Assembly (NCBI RefSeq): GCF_900094545.1
Contig: NZ_FMAH01000046.1
Location: forward strand, 1-48,417
Length of the DNA: 48,417 bases
Origin: Martinezella miluonensis
Lineage (GTDB): Bacteria > Pseudomonadota > Alphaproteobacteria > Rhizobiales > Rhizobiaceae
Reading direction: 5' to 3'
The notes beneath the pieces are model-generated. The model saw nothing but the letters and a program-made list of their open reading frames with translations. It had not been told where the DNA came from and did not search any database. This document shows positions 15,186-23,745 of the stretch, in pieces. Position numbers and translations under genes: made by a program. The first letter of the stretch is position 1, and every line of letters starts with the position of its first letter.

Positions 15186-18050
15186 CTATTCGGCGGCTTC
15201 GGCGTAGGATTCGACCGGCGGGCAGGAGCAAATCAGGTTCCTGTCGCCATAGACATTGTCGACGCGATTGACCGGCGACCAGTATTTGTCCACGCGGAAG
15301 GCGCCGGGCGGGTAGCAGGCCTGTTCGCGGGAATAGGGACGATCCCATTCGCCGACGAGGTCTTCCACCGTATGCGGTGCGTTTTTCAGCGGGTTATTGG
15401 CCTTGTCCATCCGGCCTTCTTCGATGTCACGGGCTTCCTCGCGGATCGCCAGCATTGCCTCGCAGAAACGATCGATCTCGGCTTTCGTTTCCGATTCTGT
15501 CGGCTCGATCATCAGCGTGCCGGCAACCGGCCAGCTCATGGTCGGGGCGTGGAAGCCGCAATCGATGAGGCGCTTGGCGACGTCGTCGACCGTGACGCCG
15601 GCGCTTGCGACCAGTGGACGGGTGTCGATGATGCATTCATGCGCGACGCGTCCGGCCTCGGACTTGTAGAGCACGTCATAGGCGCCCTTGAGCCGGGCGG
15701 CGATGTAGTTGGCGTTGAGGATCGCCACTTTCGTCGCCTGCGTCAGGCCTTCGCCGCCCATCATCAGGCAGTAGCTCCAGGAGATCGGCAGGATGGAGGC
15801 CGAACCGAAGGCTGCTGCCGATACCGCACCGCTGCGACCGTCCGTTTCCGGATGGCCGGGCAGGTGAGGCGCCAGATGTGCCTTGACGCCGATCGGACCC
15901 ATGCCGGGGCCGCCGCCGCCATGCGGAATGCAGAAGGTCTTGTGCAGGTTGAGGTGGCTGACGTCGGAACCGATGTCGCCGGGACGCGAGAGGCCGACCA
16001 TGGCGTTCATGTTGGCGCCATCGAGATAGACCTGACCGCCATGCTTGTGCACGAGATCGCAGATCTCCTTCACCGTCTCTTCGAAAACGCCGTGCGTCGA
16101 AGGATAGGTGATCATGCAGCAGGAGAGGTTGTCGGCATATTGCTCGGTCTTGGCGCGGAAATCGGCCATATCGATATCGCCGTTGTCGCTAACCTTGACG
16201 ACGACGACCTTCATGCCCGCCATCTGCGCGGAGGCCGGATTGGTGCCGTGCGCGGAGGTCGGAATGAGGCAGATGTCACGATGACCCTGGCCATTGGCAA
16301 TATGGTAGTTGCGGATGGTCAGGAGGCCGGCATATTCGCCCTGCGCGCCGGAGTTCGGCTGCATGGAGAAGGCATCATAGCCGGTCACCGAGCAAAGCTT
16401 CTCCGTCAGATCATCGATCATTTCGCGGTAGCCGAGCGCCTGATCGGCCGGCACGAAAGGATGGATGTCGGAGAATTCCGGCCAGGTGATCGGCAGCATT
16501 TCCGCTGTGGCATTGAGCTTCATGGTACAGGAGCCGAGCGGAATCATCGAACGGTCGAGCGCCAGGTCGCGATCGGAGAGGCGGCGGATATACCGGGTCA
16601 TCTCGCTTTCGGCACGGTTCATGTGGAAGATCGGATGCGTCAGATATTCGCTGGTGCGCAGCAGGGCCTTCGGCAGCCGATAGGACGGTTCGAAATCGGC
16701 AATGCGGAAATCGCCGCCGAATGCACGCCAGACGGCTTCCACCGTTGCCGGACGGGTGCGCTCGTCGAGGCTGATGCCGATCTTCGTTTCACCGACCTTG
16801 CGCAGGTTCACGCCTTCGGCGACGGCCGCGCGCAGGACGAGGCCTTGCATGTGGCCGACCTCGACGGTGATCGTGTCGAAGAAGGTTTCCGGCTCGATGG
16901 TATAGCCGAGTTTCTCCAGGCCCTTGGCCATCAGAACGGCCTTCTGGTGGACCTGTTGTGCGATCGCCTTAAGGCCCTGAGGACCGTGGAACACCGCGTA
17001 CATGGAGGCCATGACGGCGAGCAGCACCTGCGCGGTGCAGATGTTCGACGTCGCCTTTTCGCGGCGGATATGCTGTTCGCGGGTCTGCAGCGACAGGCGA
17101 TAGGCGCGATTGCCGCGCGCATCGACCGAAACGCCGACGAGACGGCCAGGCATGGAGCGCTTGTACTCATCCTTGACGGCCATATAGGCCGCATGCGGAC
17201 CGCCGTAGCCCACAGGAACGCCGAAGCGCTGCGAGGAGCCGATGGCGATGTCCGCGCCCATCTCGCCCGGAGATTTCAGCAGCGTCAGCGCCAGCAGATC
17301 GGCCGCCATGATGGCGATCGCGCCCGTCTGGTGCAGGCGGGCGATCAGGCCGCTGAAATCATTGATGTGGCCGTGCGTGCCCGGATACTGGAAGATCGCG
17401 CCGAAGACATCGACAGGATCCAGATCGGTGAAGGGATTGCCGACGATGACGGTCCAGCCGAGCGGCTCGGCGCGGGTCCTGATCAGCGCGATGGTCTGCG
17501 GGTGGCAGGCGGCATCGACGAAGAAGGCCTTCGCCTTGGACTTGGCGACGCGTTCCGCCATCGCCATGCCTTCGGCTGCGGCCGTCGCTTCATCGAGCAG
17601 CGAGGCGTTGGCGACGTCGAGACCGGTGAGGTCGCTGATCATCGTCTGATAGTTCAGCAGCGCCTCGAGACGGCCCTGGCTGATTTCCGGCTGGTAGGGC
17701 GTATAGGCAGTGTACCAGGCCGGGTTTTCCAGAATGTTGCGCTGGATGACTGGAGGCGTGATCGTGCCGTAATAGCCCTGACCGATGAGCGAGACGAGAA
17801 CCTTGTTCTTGTTAGCGGTCTCGCGCAGCCTGTCGAGCGCCTCGCGCTCCGTCATCGGAGCGCCCCAGGAGAGCGGCGTCTTCTGGCGGATGGCCGGCGG
17901 CAGCGTCGCGTCGATCAGGCCATCGAGGCTGTTGTAGCCGATCACCTTCAGCATATCGGCCATCTCCGATGGAGACGGGCCGATATGGCGGCGATTGGCG
18001 AAATCGTATGGCTGGTAGTCGGTGAACGTGAATTCCGTAGGCGTCGTCAT
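15186..18050 (-). CDS. gcvP: Glycine dehydrogenase (decarboxylating), P-protein of the glycine cleavage system
   Basis: Decarboxylates glycine with PLP and passes the aminomethyl group to lipoyl-GcvH. 954 residues, the long single-chain form: an N-terminal half (RHIGPSPSEMADML start) and a C-terminal half with the PLP lysine in HLNLHKTFCIPHGGGG (near residue 704). The Gly-rich loop and DGANMNAMVG are intact. Its ATG overlaps the gcvH stop by 1 nt (TAATG), so translation is coupled. Last gene of gcvTHP, under the glycine riboswitch upstream of gcvT. Confidence 0.98.
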   Translation of the reverse strand: MTTPTEFTFTDYQPYDFANRRHIGPSPSEMADMLKVIGYNSLDGLIDATLPPAIRQKTPLSWGAPMTEREALDRLRETANKNKVLVSLIGQGYYGTITPPVIQRNILENPAWYTAYTPYQPEISQGRLEALLNYQTMISDLTGLDVANASLLDEATAAAEGMAMAERVAKSKAKAFFVDAACHPQTIALIRTRAEPLGWTVIVGNPFTDLDPVDVFGAIFQYPGTHGHINDFSGLIARLHQTGAIAIMAADLLALTLLKSPGEMGADIAIGSSQRFGVPVGYGGPHAAYMAVKDEYKRSMPGRLVGVSVDARGNRAYRLSLQTREQHIRREKATSNICTAQVLLAVMASMYAVFHGPQGLKAIAQQVHQKAVLMAKGLEKLGYTIEPETFFDTITVEVGHMQGLVLRAAVAEGVNLRKVGETKIGISLDERTRPATVEAVWRAFGGDFRIADFEPSYRLPKALLRTSEYLTHPIFHMNRAESEMTRYIRRLSDRDLALDRSMIPLGSCTMKLNATAEMLPITWPEFSDIHPFVPADQALGYREMIDDLTEKLCSVTGYDAFSMQPNSGAQGEYAGLLTIRNYHIANGQGHRDICLIPTSAHGTNPASAQMAGMKVVVVKVSDNGDIDMADFRAKTEQYADNLSCCMITYPSTHGVFEETVKEICDLVHKHGGQVYLDGANMNAMVGLSRPGDIGSDVSHLNLHKTFCIPHGGGGPGMGPIGVKAHLAPHLPGHPETDGRSGAVSAAAFGSASILPISWSYCLMMGGEGLTQATKVAILNANYIAARLKGAYDVLYKSEAGRVAHECIIDTRPLVASAGVTVDDVAKRLIDCGFHAPTMSWPVAGTLMIEPTESETKAEIDRFCEAMLAIREEARDIEEGRMDKANNPLKNAPHTVEDLVGEWDRPYSREQACYPPGAFRVDKYWSPVNRVDNVYGDRNLICSCPPVESYAEAAE

Positions 18051-18412
18051 TATCCGATCAGCTCCTTGTAACCGGATTCATCAAGAAGACCATCGACATC
18101 GCTCACATTCTTCAGTTTGAGCTTGAAGAACCAGCCTGCACCCATCGGGTCGGAGTTGACGAGCGCCGGATCGGCTGTGATGGCTTCGTTGACTTCGGTG
18201 ATTTCCCCGTCAAGCGGACAATAGACTTCGGAGGCCGCCTTGACGGATTCGACGGTTGCCGCGTCGTCACCCTTGGAGAAGCTGGCGCCGACTTCGGGCA
18301 ATTCCACGAAAACGAGATCGCCGAGCTGTTCGGCGGCATGTGCCGTGATGCCGACCGTTGCGACGCCGCCTTCGATGTTCAGCCACTCGTGTTCTTCGGT
18401 GAATTTCAGCAT
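18050..18412 (-). CDS. gcvH: Glycine cleavage system H protein
   Basis: Lipoyl carrier shuttling between P, T and L proteins. 120 residues from MLKFTEEHEWL; Lys58 in TVESVKAASE is the lipoylation site, expected to be filled through LipB (gene at 34411). The ATG at 18412 has AGAGAGGA just upstream. The open frame extends much further upstream but overlaps gcvT and carries no homology there. Confidence 0.97.
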   Translation of the reverse strand: MLKFTEEHEWLNIEGGVATVGITAHAAEQLGDLVFVELPEVGASFSKGDDAATVESVKAASEVYCPLDGEITEVNEAITADPALVNSDPMGAGWFFKLKLKNVSDVDGLLDESGYKELIG

Positions 18413-18437
18413 GGATAATCCTCTCTGGAAAAGACGT

Positions 18438-19574
18438 TCAACGTTTGTAGGTAGGCTTGATGAAAGGCAGGGCGCTGACGGTGACGGCCAAGTATTTGCC
18501 ACGCACCTCGGCATAAACCGTGGTACCGGGCGAAGTGAGTTCGGTCGGCACATAGCCCATGGCGACCGGAGACTCGACGCTCGGGCCGAAGCCGCCTGAG
18601 GTGACTTCGCCGATTTCGGTCTTGCCTTCGGCATCGGCATAGAGCTTGGCGTGGCTGCGCACTGGCGCCTTGCCCTCGGGCTTCAGGCCGACGCGGCGAC
18701 GCGACGTGCCGCCATCGAGTTCGCCGAGAATGCGGGTTGCACCGGGGAAACCGCCTGCGCGTGCGCCACCGGTCTTGCGGGCCTTTTGGATAGCCCATTC
18801 GAGTGCGCCTTCGATCGGCGTCGTCGTCTGGTCGATGTCGTTGCCATAGAGGCAGAGACCGGCTTCAAGGCGGAGAGAGTCACGCGCGCCGAGGCCGATC
18901 GGCTGTACGTCCGGGTGCTCCAGTAGTCGCTTGGCGATATCGTCGGCCTTGTCTGATGGTACGGAGATTTCGAAGCCGTCTTCGCCGCTATAGCCGGAGC
19001 GCGACACCAGGCAGGAGACATCGTGGAGGCGACAATGGCGCACATCCATGAACTTCATGTAGGCGATGTCAGCCCAGAGCTCGGCAAGAACGTCGACGGC
19101 GCGCGGTCCTTGCAGCGCAATGAGGGCGCGATCAAGCAAGATAACTTCGCAACTATCGCCGATATGATCTTGAAGATGCTTGAGATCCTGCTCCTTGCAG
19201 GCGGCGTTCACGACGACGAAGAGATAACCGTCCGTGTGGGTGATCATCAGGTCGTCCAGGATGCCGCCATTGCCGTCGGTAAAGAAGCCGTAGCGCTGGC
19301 GATCCTCCGCGAGACCGAGGATATCGACCGGCACGAGACTTTCCAGCGCGAGTGCCGCATCCTCATATTTGCCGGAGCGGGCGCGGATCGTCACCTGGCC
19401 CATATGGGAGACGTCGAACAAGCCGGCCGAAGCGCGGGTCCAAAGATGCTCCTTCATGACGCCGGCAGGATACTGCACGGGCATGTCGTAACCGGCAAAC
19501 GGCACCATGCGGGCGCCGAGCGATACATGCAGGTCGTGAAGCGGTGTTTTCTTGAGGGCAGCGGTCTCGTCCAA
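18438..19574 (-). CDS. gcvT: Aminomethyltransferase, T protein of the glycine cleavage system
   Basis: Transfers the methylene group to tetrahydrofolate and releases ammonia. About 378 residues beginning with a TTG codon at 19574 (reads LDETAALKKTPLHDLH), preceded at 6 nt by GGAGG; no ATG in the right place exists. Family motifs include GARMVPFAGYDMPVQY, the FDVSHMGQ segment and GYSGEDGFEISV. First gene of the operon, with a tandem glycine riboswitch in its leader and a 25-bp gap to gcvH. Confidence 0.94.
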   Translation of the reverse strand: MDETAALKKTPLHDLHVSLGARMVPFAGYDMPVQYPAGVMKEHLWTRASAGLFDVSHMGQVTIRARSGKYEDAALALESLVPVDILGLAEDRQRYGFFTDGNGGILDDLMITHTDGYLFVVVNAACKEQDLKHLQDHIGDSCEVILLDRALIALQGPRAVDVLAELWADIAYMKFMDVRHCRLHDVSCLVSRSGYSGEDGFEISVPSDKADDIAKRLLEHPDVQPIGLGARDSLRLEAGLCLYGNDIDQTTTPIEGALEWAIQKARKTGGARAGGFPGATRILGELDGGTSRRRVGLKPEGKAPVRSHAKLYADAEGKTEIGEVTSGGFGPSVESPVAMGYVPTELTSPGTTVYAEVRGKYLAVTVSALPFIKPTYKR

Positions 19575-19647
19575 ATGACGCCTCCGGGTTTCGCGCTTGT
19601 CCTGAAGCGCAGAGCTCACAATTTCGGCGCGGTTGCGCCTGACGATG

Positions 19648-19803
19648 AGCCCCCTCTGTCTGCTTTGCCTGAGATTGTTATCCCTTCGGCGAACGCTTTC
19701 GCGCTTCTCTCCAGAGTTCCGTCTGCCCCTTGCTGGTCCTTTGGCCTGAGAGTTTCCGGGGCGGTTGCTCCTTCGGCACCGGCTCGCGCCGGATTCTCCC
19801 AAC
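19648..19803 (-). promoter_or_regulatory. Tandem glycine riboswitch in the gcvTHP leader
   Basis: On the minus strand the first aptamer (about 19803-19712) shows GCCGAAGGAGCAA (rc of 19765-19777), AACTCTCAGGCCAAAGGACC and GGGGCAGAC...CTCTGGAGAG. The second (about 19711-19648) repeats the core as CGCCGAAGGGATAA (rc of 19679-19692) and ATCTCAGGCAAAGCAGAC. This two-aptamer layout is the classic glycine riboswitch, which switches glycine cleavage genes on when glycine is abundant. It ends about 75 bp before the gcvT start, leaving room for the expression platform, whose fold I cannot define. Confidence 0.93.
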
Positions 19804-19975
19804 AAGGTCGCTGTCATTATCTGGCAGTCACTGAAGATGGCAAGGGGCAAATGTCGCCGTCGAACAAATTTTTGTCGCGCGGTTCGAAGATATATCGAGC
19901 AGCGGTTGCAGGGCTTTGCAACGACGTTGCGAAAGGCTATCCCTTCGGGCCGATAGAGGAGCCGGGCAGGAGAGA

Positions 19976-20512
19976 ATGATGAATCGTTATCACGTCGCAG
20001 TGCTGCTGCTTTCGGCAGCAACAGTTTCGCTTTTGACAGGTAGCGCTCTGGCGCAGCAGAGCAGCGACATGAAGAGTATGCCTGGAATGCACATGGGCCC
20101 GGAGGCCGCGCCCTCGGATTCTGCCACCGGCAAGCTCGGCGATCTCGATATCAGCGGCGGTTATGTCCGCGCCATGCTCCCCGGTCAGCCGGTCGGCGGC
20201 GGCTACATCACCATCCACAATAGCGGCAAGGCCGCCGACAAGCTGACCTCCGTCACCTCATCGGCTGCGGGCAAGGTGGAGCTGCACGAGATGAAGATGG
20301 ACGGCGAGATCATGAAGATGCGCGAAATCAAGGATGGGATCGCCATTCCTGCCGGTGCGACCGTGACGCTCGCGCCGAACACGATGCATATGATGTTCAA
20401 GCAGGTAAAGACTCCCTTCAAAAAGGGTGGCGCGGTGCCTGTGATGCTGATGTTCGAGAAGGCGGGGATGATCGATCTCACCCTTCCTGTCGTGTCGGCC
20501 AAGGGAAACTAA
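19976..20512 (+). CDS. Periplasmic copper chaperone PCu(A)C
   Basis: Delivers Cu(I) to cytochrome oxidase assembly in the periplasm. 178 residues with a signal peptide (cleavage near ALA-Q, about 26-27), then a Met/His-rich stretch (MKSMPGMHMGPE) and the PCu(A)C domain (DUF461) with ligands around LHEMKMDGEIMKM (His104) and NTMHMMF (His138, Met140). ATG at 19976 follows AGGAGAGA; a second ATG directly follows. The Met-rich head may add copper capacity. Divergent from the gcv operon. Confidence 0.9.
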   Translation: MMNRYHVAVLLLSAATVSLLTGSALAQQSSDMKSMPGMHMGPEAAPSDSATGKLGDLDISGGYVRAMLPGQPVGGGYITIHNSGKAADKLTSVTSSAAGKVELHEMKMDGEIMKMREIKDGIAIPAGATVTLAPNTMHMMFKQVKTPFKKGGAVPVMLMFEKAGMIDLTLPVVSAKGN

Positions 20513-20540
20513 GCCAGAAAAATATCCGGCCCGGATAATT

Positions 20541-20570
20541 CCAGTTTCCACTTTTCCTCGAAATGCTCTA
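20541..20570. repeat. Possible fragment of the rhizobial intergenic repeat
   Basis: TTTCCACTTTTCCTCGAAAT followed by GCTCTA resembles the tail of the repeat at 35127-35228. A small hairpin GGCCGG/CCGGCC lies just after it at 20585-20602. Short match, so low confidence. Confidence 0.35.
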
Positions 20571-20698
20571 AAGCCACGTCCAAAGGCCGGTTATATCCGG
20601 CCGCGGGACTACTTGTCCTGTTGTTTGAATTGGCATGATCCCGTCCAACGCGCGTTTGGCATTTGTCGGAACATGCTGCGGCGTTTGAAAGAAGAAGA

Positions 20699-21697
20699 AT
20701 GGCCGGGATTGAGCATATACAGGTCGAGCCTGACGAAGCCGGCATGCGCCTCGACCGCTGGTTCAAGGTGCATTTCCCCGGGCTTGGGTTCGGTCAACTG
20801 CAGAAGCTGATGCGCTCCGGCCAGGTGCGCGTCGATGGGGGCCGCGTCAAGACGGATGCGCGCGTGCAGCCGGGGCAGATGGTGCGCGTGCCGCCTCTTG
20901 ATGTCGATGCCAAAGGCCCGAAGAGCGGCCCGATCGCCAGCAAGGACCTCAAGCATTCCGGTGATGCCGAGCTTCTTGCGCGGATGTTGCTGCATGAAGA
21001 CGACAAGATCTTTGTGCTCAACAAGCCGGCTGGGCTTGCGGTACAGGGCGGCTCCGGCCTTACCCGCCATATCGACCAGATGCTGGAGGCATGGACGAGC
21101 AAGAAGGGCGAAAAACCGCGCCTGGTGCATCGCCTCGACCGCGACACCTCGGGCGTGCTGGTAATTGCCCGCACGCGCGGCGCGGCGCAGAAGCTGACCG
21201 CCGCCTTCCGCGAGCGCGACACCAAGAAGACCTATTGGTCGCTGGTCAAGGGTGTGCCGCGCAAGCATGAAGACAAGATTTCGACCTGGCTGGTGAAAGA
21301 GGCAACGGCCGATGGCGACCGTATGCGCATCGCCAAGCATGGGGAAGAGGGTGCCGATCACGCAATCTCCTATTATCGCGTGCTTGAAACAGCTGCGCAG
21401 AGCCTCGCCTGGCTCGAGATGGAGCCCTATACCGGCCGTACGCACCAGCTGCGCATCCATGCCCTGCACATGGGCCACCCGATCATCGGCGACCCCAAAT
21501 ATTTCGATGACGATCCGAACTGGGATTTCCCGGGCGGAGTCCAGAAGCGCCTGCATCTGCACGCGCGCCACATCGACATCCCACATCCGAGCGGCGGACG
21601 CCTGCGCGTGACCGCTCCTCTGCCGCCGCATATGGTGCAGACTTGGAATCTCCTCGGTTTTGACGAGGCATCGGCAGGGGAGCCGGACGACGAATGA
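20699..21697 (+). CDS. RluC/RluD-family 23S rRNA pseudouridine synthase
   Basis: Converts uridines to pseudouridine in large-subunit rRNA. 332 residues: an N-terminal S4 domain (AGMRLDRWFKVHFPGL), then the catalytic domain with HRLDRDTSGVLVIAR, where Asp147 is the catalytic residue, and GRTHQLRIHALHMGHPI downstream. ATG at 20699 follows AAAGAAGAAG; an upstream TTG at 20663 is possible. The RluC branch fits best, by the S4 layout. The next gene overlaps its stop by 4 bp. Confidence 0.92.
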   Translation: MAGIEHIQVEPDEAGMRLDRWFKVHFPGLGFGQLQKLMRSGQVRVDGGRVKTDARVQPGQMVRVPPLDVDAKGPKSGPIASKDLKHSGDAELLARMLLHEDDKIFVLNKPAGLAVQGGSGLTRHIDQMLEAWTSKKGEKPRLVHRLDRDTSGVLVIARTRGAAQKLTAAFRERDTKKTYWSLVKGVPRKHEDKISTWLVKEATADGDRMRIAKHGEEGADHAISYYRVLETAAQSLAWLEMEPYTGRTHQLRIHALHMGHPIIGDPKYFDDDPNWDFPGGVQKRLHLHARHIDIPHPSGGRLRVTAPLPPHMVQTWNLLGFDEASAGEPDDE

Positions 21698-22347
21698 GGC
21701 TGGTACTTTTCGATTGCGACGGCACGCTGGTCGATAGTGTGCGGCTGATCCATGAGGTCATGGCGCGGACTTTCGTTGACTTCGGTTACAAGCGCCCGGA
21801 TGTTTCGGCCACAAAATCCATCATCGGCCTCTCGCTCGATATCGCCATTGCCCGGATGCAGGGCAAACCGCATGTCGATGACGAAGCGATCGCAATGACG
21901 GCCCACTACAAGTCTATCTTCCCAGGCGTGCGCGACGAGGCGGATATGCAGACGCCGCTCTTCGACGGCATCAAGCCACTGATCGAGACGCTTATAGGCC
22001 GCGAAGAGCTTCTGCTCGGTGCCGTGACGGGCAAATCCCGCCGTGGCCTGACCCATATTCTTGAAGTCAACGGCTTCACGCCTTACTTCGTGGTTTCGCG
22101 CACCGCCGACGATTGTCCGTCGAAGCCGCATCCGGCCATGGTGACGGAATGCTGTGCCGAAACCGGCACGGACCCGCACGACACCATCGTCATCGGCGAC
22201 GCGATCTACGACATGCAGATGGCGAAGGCAGCGGGTGCGACGGCGATCGGCGTATCTTGGGGTTATGCGTCCGTGGAAGAGCTTCTGGTAGCCGGCGCCG
22301 ATGCGATTGCGCATCATCCGAACGATTTGTTGAGCCATATTCTCTGA
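21694..22347 (+). CDS. HAD-superfamily phosphatase (phosphoglycolate-phosphatase-like)
   Basis: 217 residues with motif I DCDGTLVDS (Asp8 and Asp10), motif II in GAVTGKS, motif III lysine SKPHP and motif IV IGDAIYDMQMAKAAG. The cap domain between motifs I and II is helical, as in the subfamily acting on small sugar phosphates. The substrate is unknown. The ATG overlaps the pseudouridine synthase stop (4 bp) and the ATP12 gene follows 9 bp later, so the three form one operon. Confidence 0.88.
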   Translation: MRLVLFDCDGTLVDSVRLIHEVMARTFVDFGYKRPDVSATKSIIGLSLDIAIARMQGKPHVDDEAIAMTAHYKSIFPGVRDEADMQTPLFDGIKPLIETLIGREELLLGAVTGKSRRGLTHILEVNGFTPYFVVSRTADDCPSKPHPAMVTECCAETGTDPHDTIVIGDAIYDMQMAKAAGATAIGVSWGYASVEELLVAGADAIAHHPNDLLSHIL

Positions 22348-22356
22348 GGTGACGCC

Positions 22357-23142
22357 ATGCGCGACCTGTTGAACGATCTTTCCGAAGGCCTGAGCCATCC
22401 CGATCCGATCCGCCGTGCGCAGATCCAGATGAAGAAGCCGCTGCCCAAGCGCTTCTACAAGGATGTGACGATCAGCAAGGACGAGGGTGGTCACGCCATC
22501 GCGCTCGACGGCAAGGTGGTCAAGACGCCGGCGCGCCATTCCCTCTCTCTGCCGACCGAAGCGCTCGCCAAGCTCGTGGCTGGCGAATGGGGGCGACAGA
22601 CCAAGGTCATCGATCCAGCAACCATGCCCGTAACCCGCCTGGTGAACAGTGCTATCGATGGCGTGACAGCCGAAAGTGGAGCTGTGTTCGACGAAATCGT
22701 GCGCTTCTCCGGCAGCGACCTGCTCTGCTATCGCGCCGATGGCCCGGAACGCCTGGTTGAGCGGCAGTCGGCGCGATGGAATCCGGTGATCGAATGGGCA
22801 GCCCGCGACGTCGGAGCCCGTTTCATTCTCGCCGAAGGCGTCATGCATCAGGAGCAGCCGCAAGAGGCCATCGCCGCCTTCGCCGCGGCCCTGGGCAAAT
22901 ACGACACGCCGATGGAGCTCGCCAGCCTGCATACGATCACGACGCTGACGGGCTCTGCGATCCTGGCGCTTGCTTTCGCCTCCGGCCAGCTGCCGCTTGC
23001 CGAAGTCTGGTCGCTCGCCCATCTCGACGAAGACTGGACGATCGAACACTGGGGCAGCGATGAGGAAGCGGAGCAGCGTCGCGCGCAGCGTTTCGAGGAA
23101 TTTCAGGCGGCAACCGACGTTTTCTCTGCTCTTCACAGTTGA
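22357..23142 (+). CDS. ATP12-family F1-ATPase assembly chaperone
   Basis: 261 residues of the ATP12 family, which helps fold or protect the F1 alpha subunit. Visible blocks: LPKRFYKDVTI and ALDGKVVKTPARHSLSLPT near the N-terminus, then SGSDLLCYRADGPERLV and a helical C-terminal half with EVWSLAHLDEDWTIEHWG. The family is found in alphaproteobacteria and mitochondria. Third gene of the rlu-HAD-ATP12 operon. Confidence 0.92.
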   Translation: MRDLLNDLSEGLSHPDPIRRAQIQMKKPLPKRFYKDVTISKDEGGHAIALDGKVVKTPARHSLSLPTEALAKLVAGEWGRQTKVIDPATMPVTRLVNSAIDGVTAESGAVFDEIVRFSGSDLLCYRADGPERLVERQSARWNPVIEWAARDVGARFILAEGVMHQEQPQEAIAAFAAALGKYDTPMELASLHTITTLTGSAILALAFASGQLPLAEVWSLAHLDEDWTIEHWGSDEEAEQRRAQRFEEFQAATDVFSALHS

Positions 23143-23211
23143 ATATTGTTGATTTCCAGTCCTTTATAGTGGTCTTCGTATCTTGCGGGTTCGGAAGTCG
23201 GGACAGGTATC

Positions 23212-23682
23212 ATGTTGTTGTTGAGGTCGGGTGTCGCATCGGCGCTCGTGGGATGTTTAGCACTGACGGCGTGCGCGAACTGGTCCGTCGATCCTCCTCC
23301 GCCGACCTATGATGTTCGCAGTGCAACGGTTGTTGCCGATCATGCTTTGCCGCCGGTTTCGCCGGTGCTGATCGAAGCCGTCAACGATCGAGTGAATGCA
23401 GCGATCGCGGCCACGAACCACAATACGGCGCTGCCGCAGGTTACGCTGACTGTCCGCCTGTCAGACGTGCGCAAGGGGCGCAGTTTCAACCAGGATCGCA
23501 ACAGTGCCAAGGTCAATATCGACGCTGCGTCGCTGGATGGTGGCGCGGTGATTGCCATGGCATCGTTCGATATGGCGACAACCGCGCCCGATCATGCAAC
23601 GGCCGATGAGCTGATGGCGGAAGACATTGCCGCCCGCATCCGCTCCATCTTCTCGCTGAACACGCCGCGGTTGGCAAACTGA
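23212..23682 (+). CDS. Small lipoprotein of unknown function
   Basis: 156 residues with a signal sequence ending in the lipobox LTAC (Cys near 21), so membrane-anchored by lipidation. The mature part begins ANWSVDPPPPTYDV and has a compact alpha/beta appearance with two further conserved-looking blocks (VLIEAVNDRVNAAI, VTLTVRLSDV). I do not recognise the family. It precedes the carboxylase gene by 63 bp on the same strand. Confidence 0.8.
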   Translation: MLLLRSGVASALVGCLALTACANWSVDPPPPTYDVRSATVVADHALPPVSPVLIEAVNDRVNAAIAATNHNTALPQVTLTVRLSDVRKGRSFNQDRNSAKVNIDAASLDGGAVIAMASFDMATTAPDHATADELMAEDIAARIRSIFSLNTPRLAN

Positions 23683-23745
23683 GCCGATAGCTTCAAAGGA
23701 GGCTCGCGCCGTGCTAAGCCCGAGCAGCGAAGGAGAGAGGGCCGC

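Noticed and set aside
15060..18071. 1003-codon open frame opposite gcvP
   Set aside because: It is antisense to a clear gcvP. In high-GC genes the complementary frame often lacks stops; the product is Arg/Gly/Asp-rich without domains.
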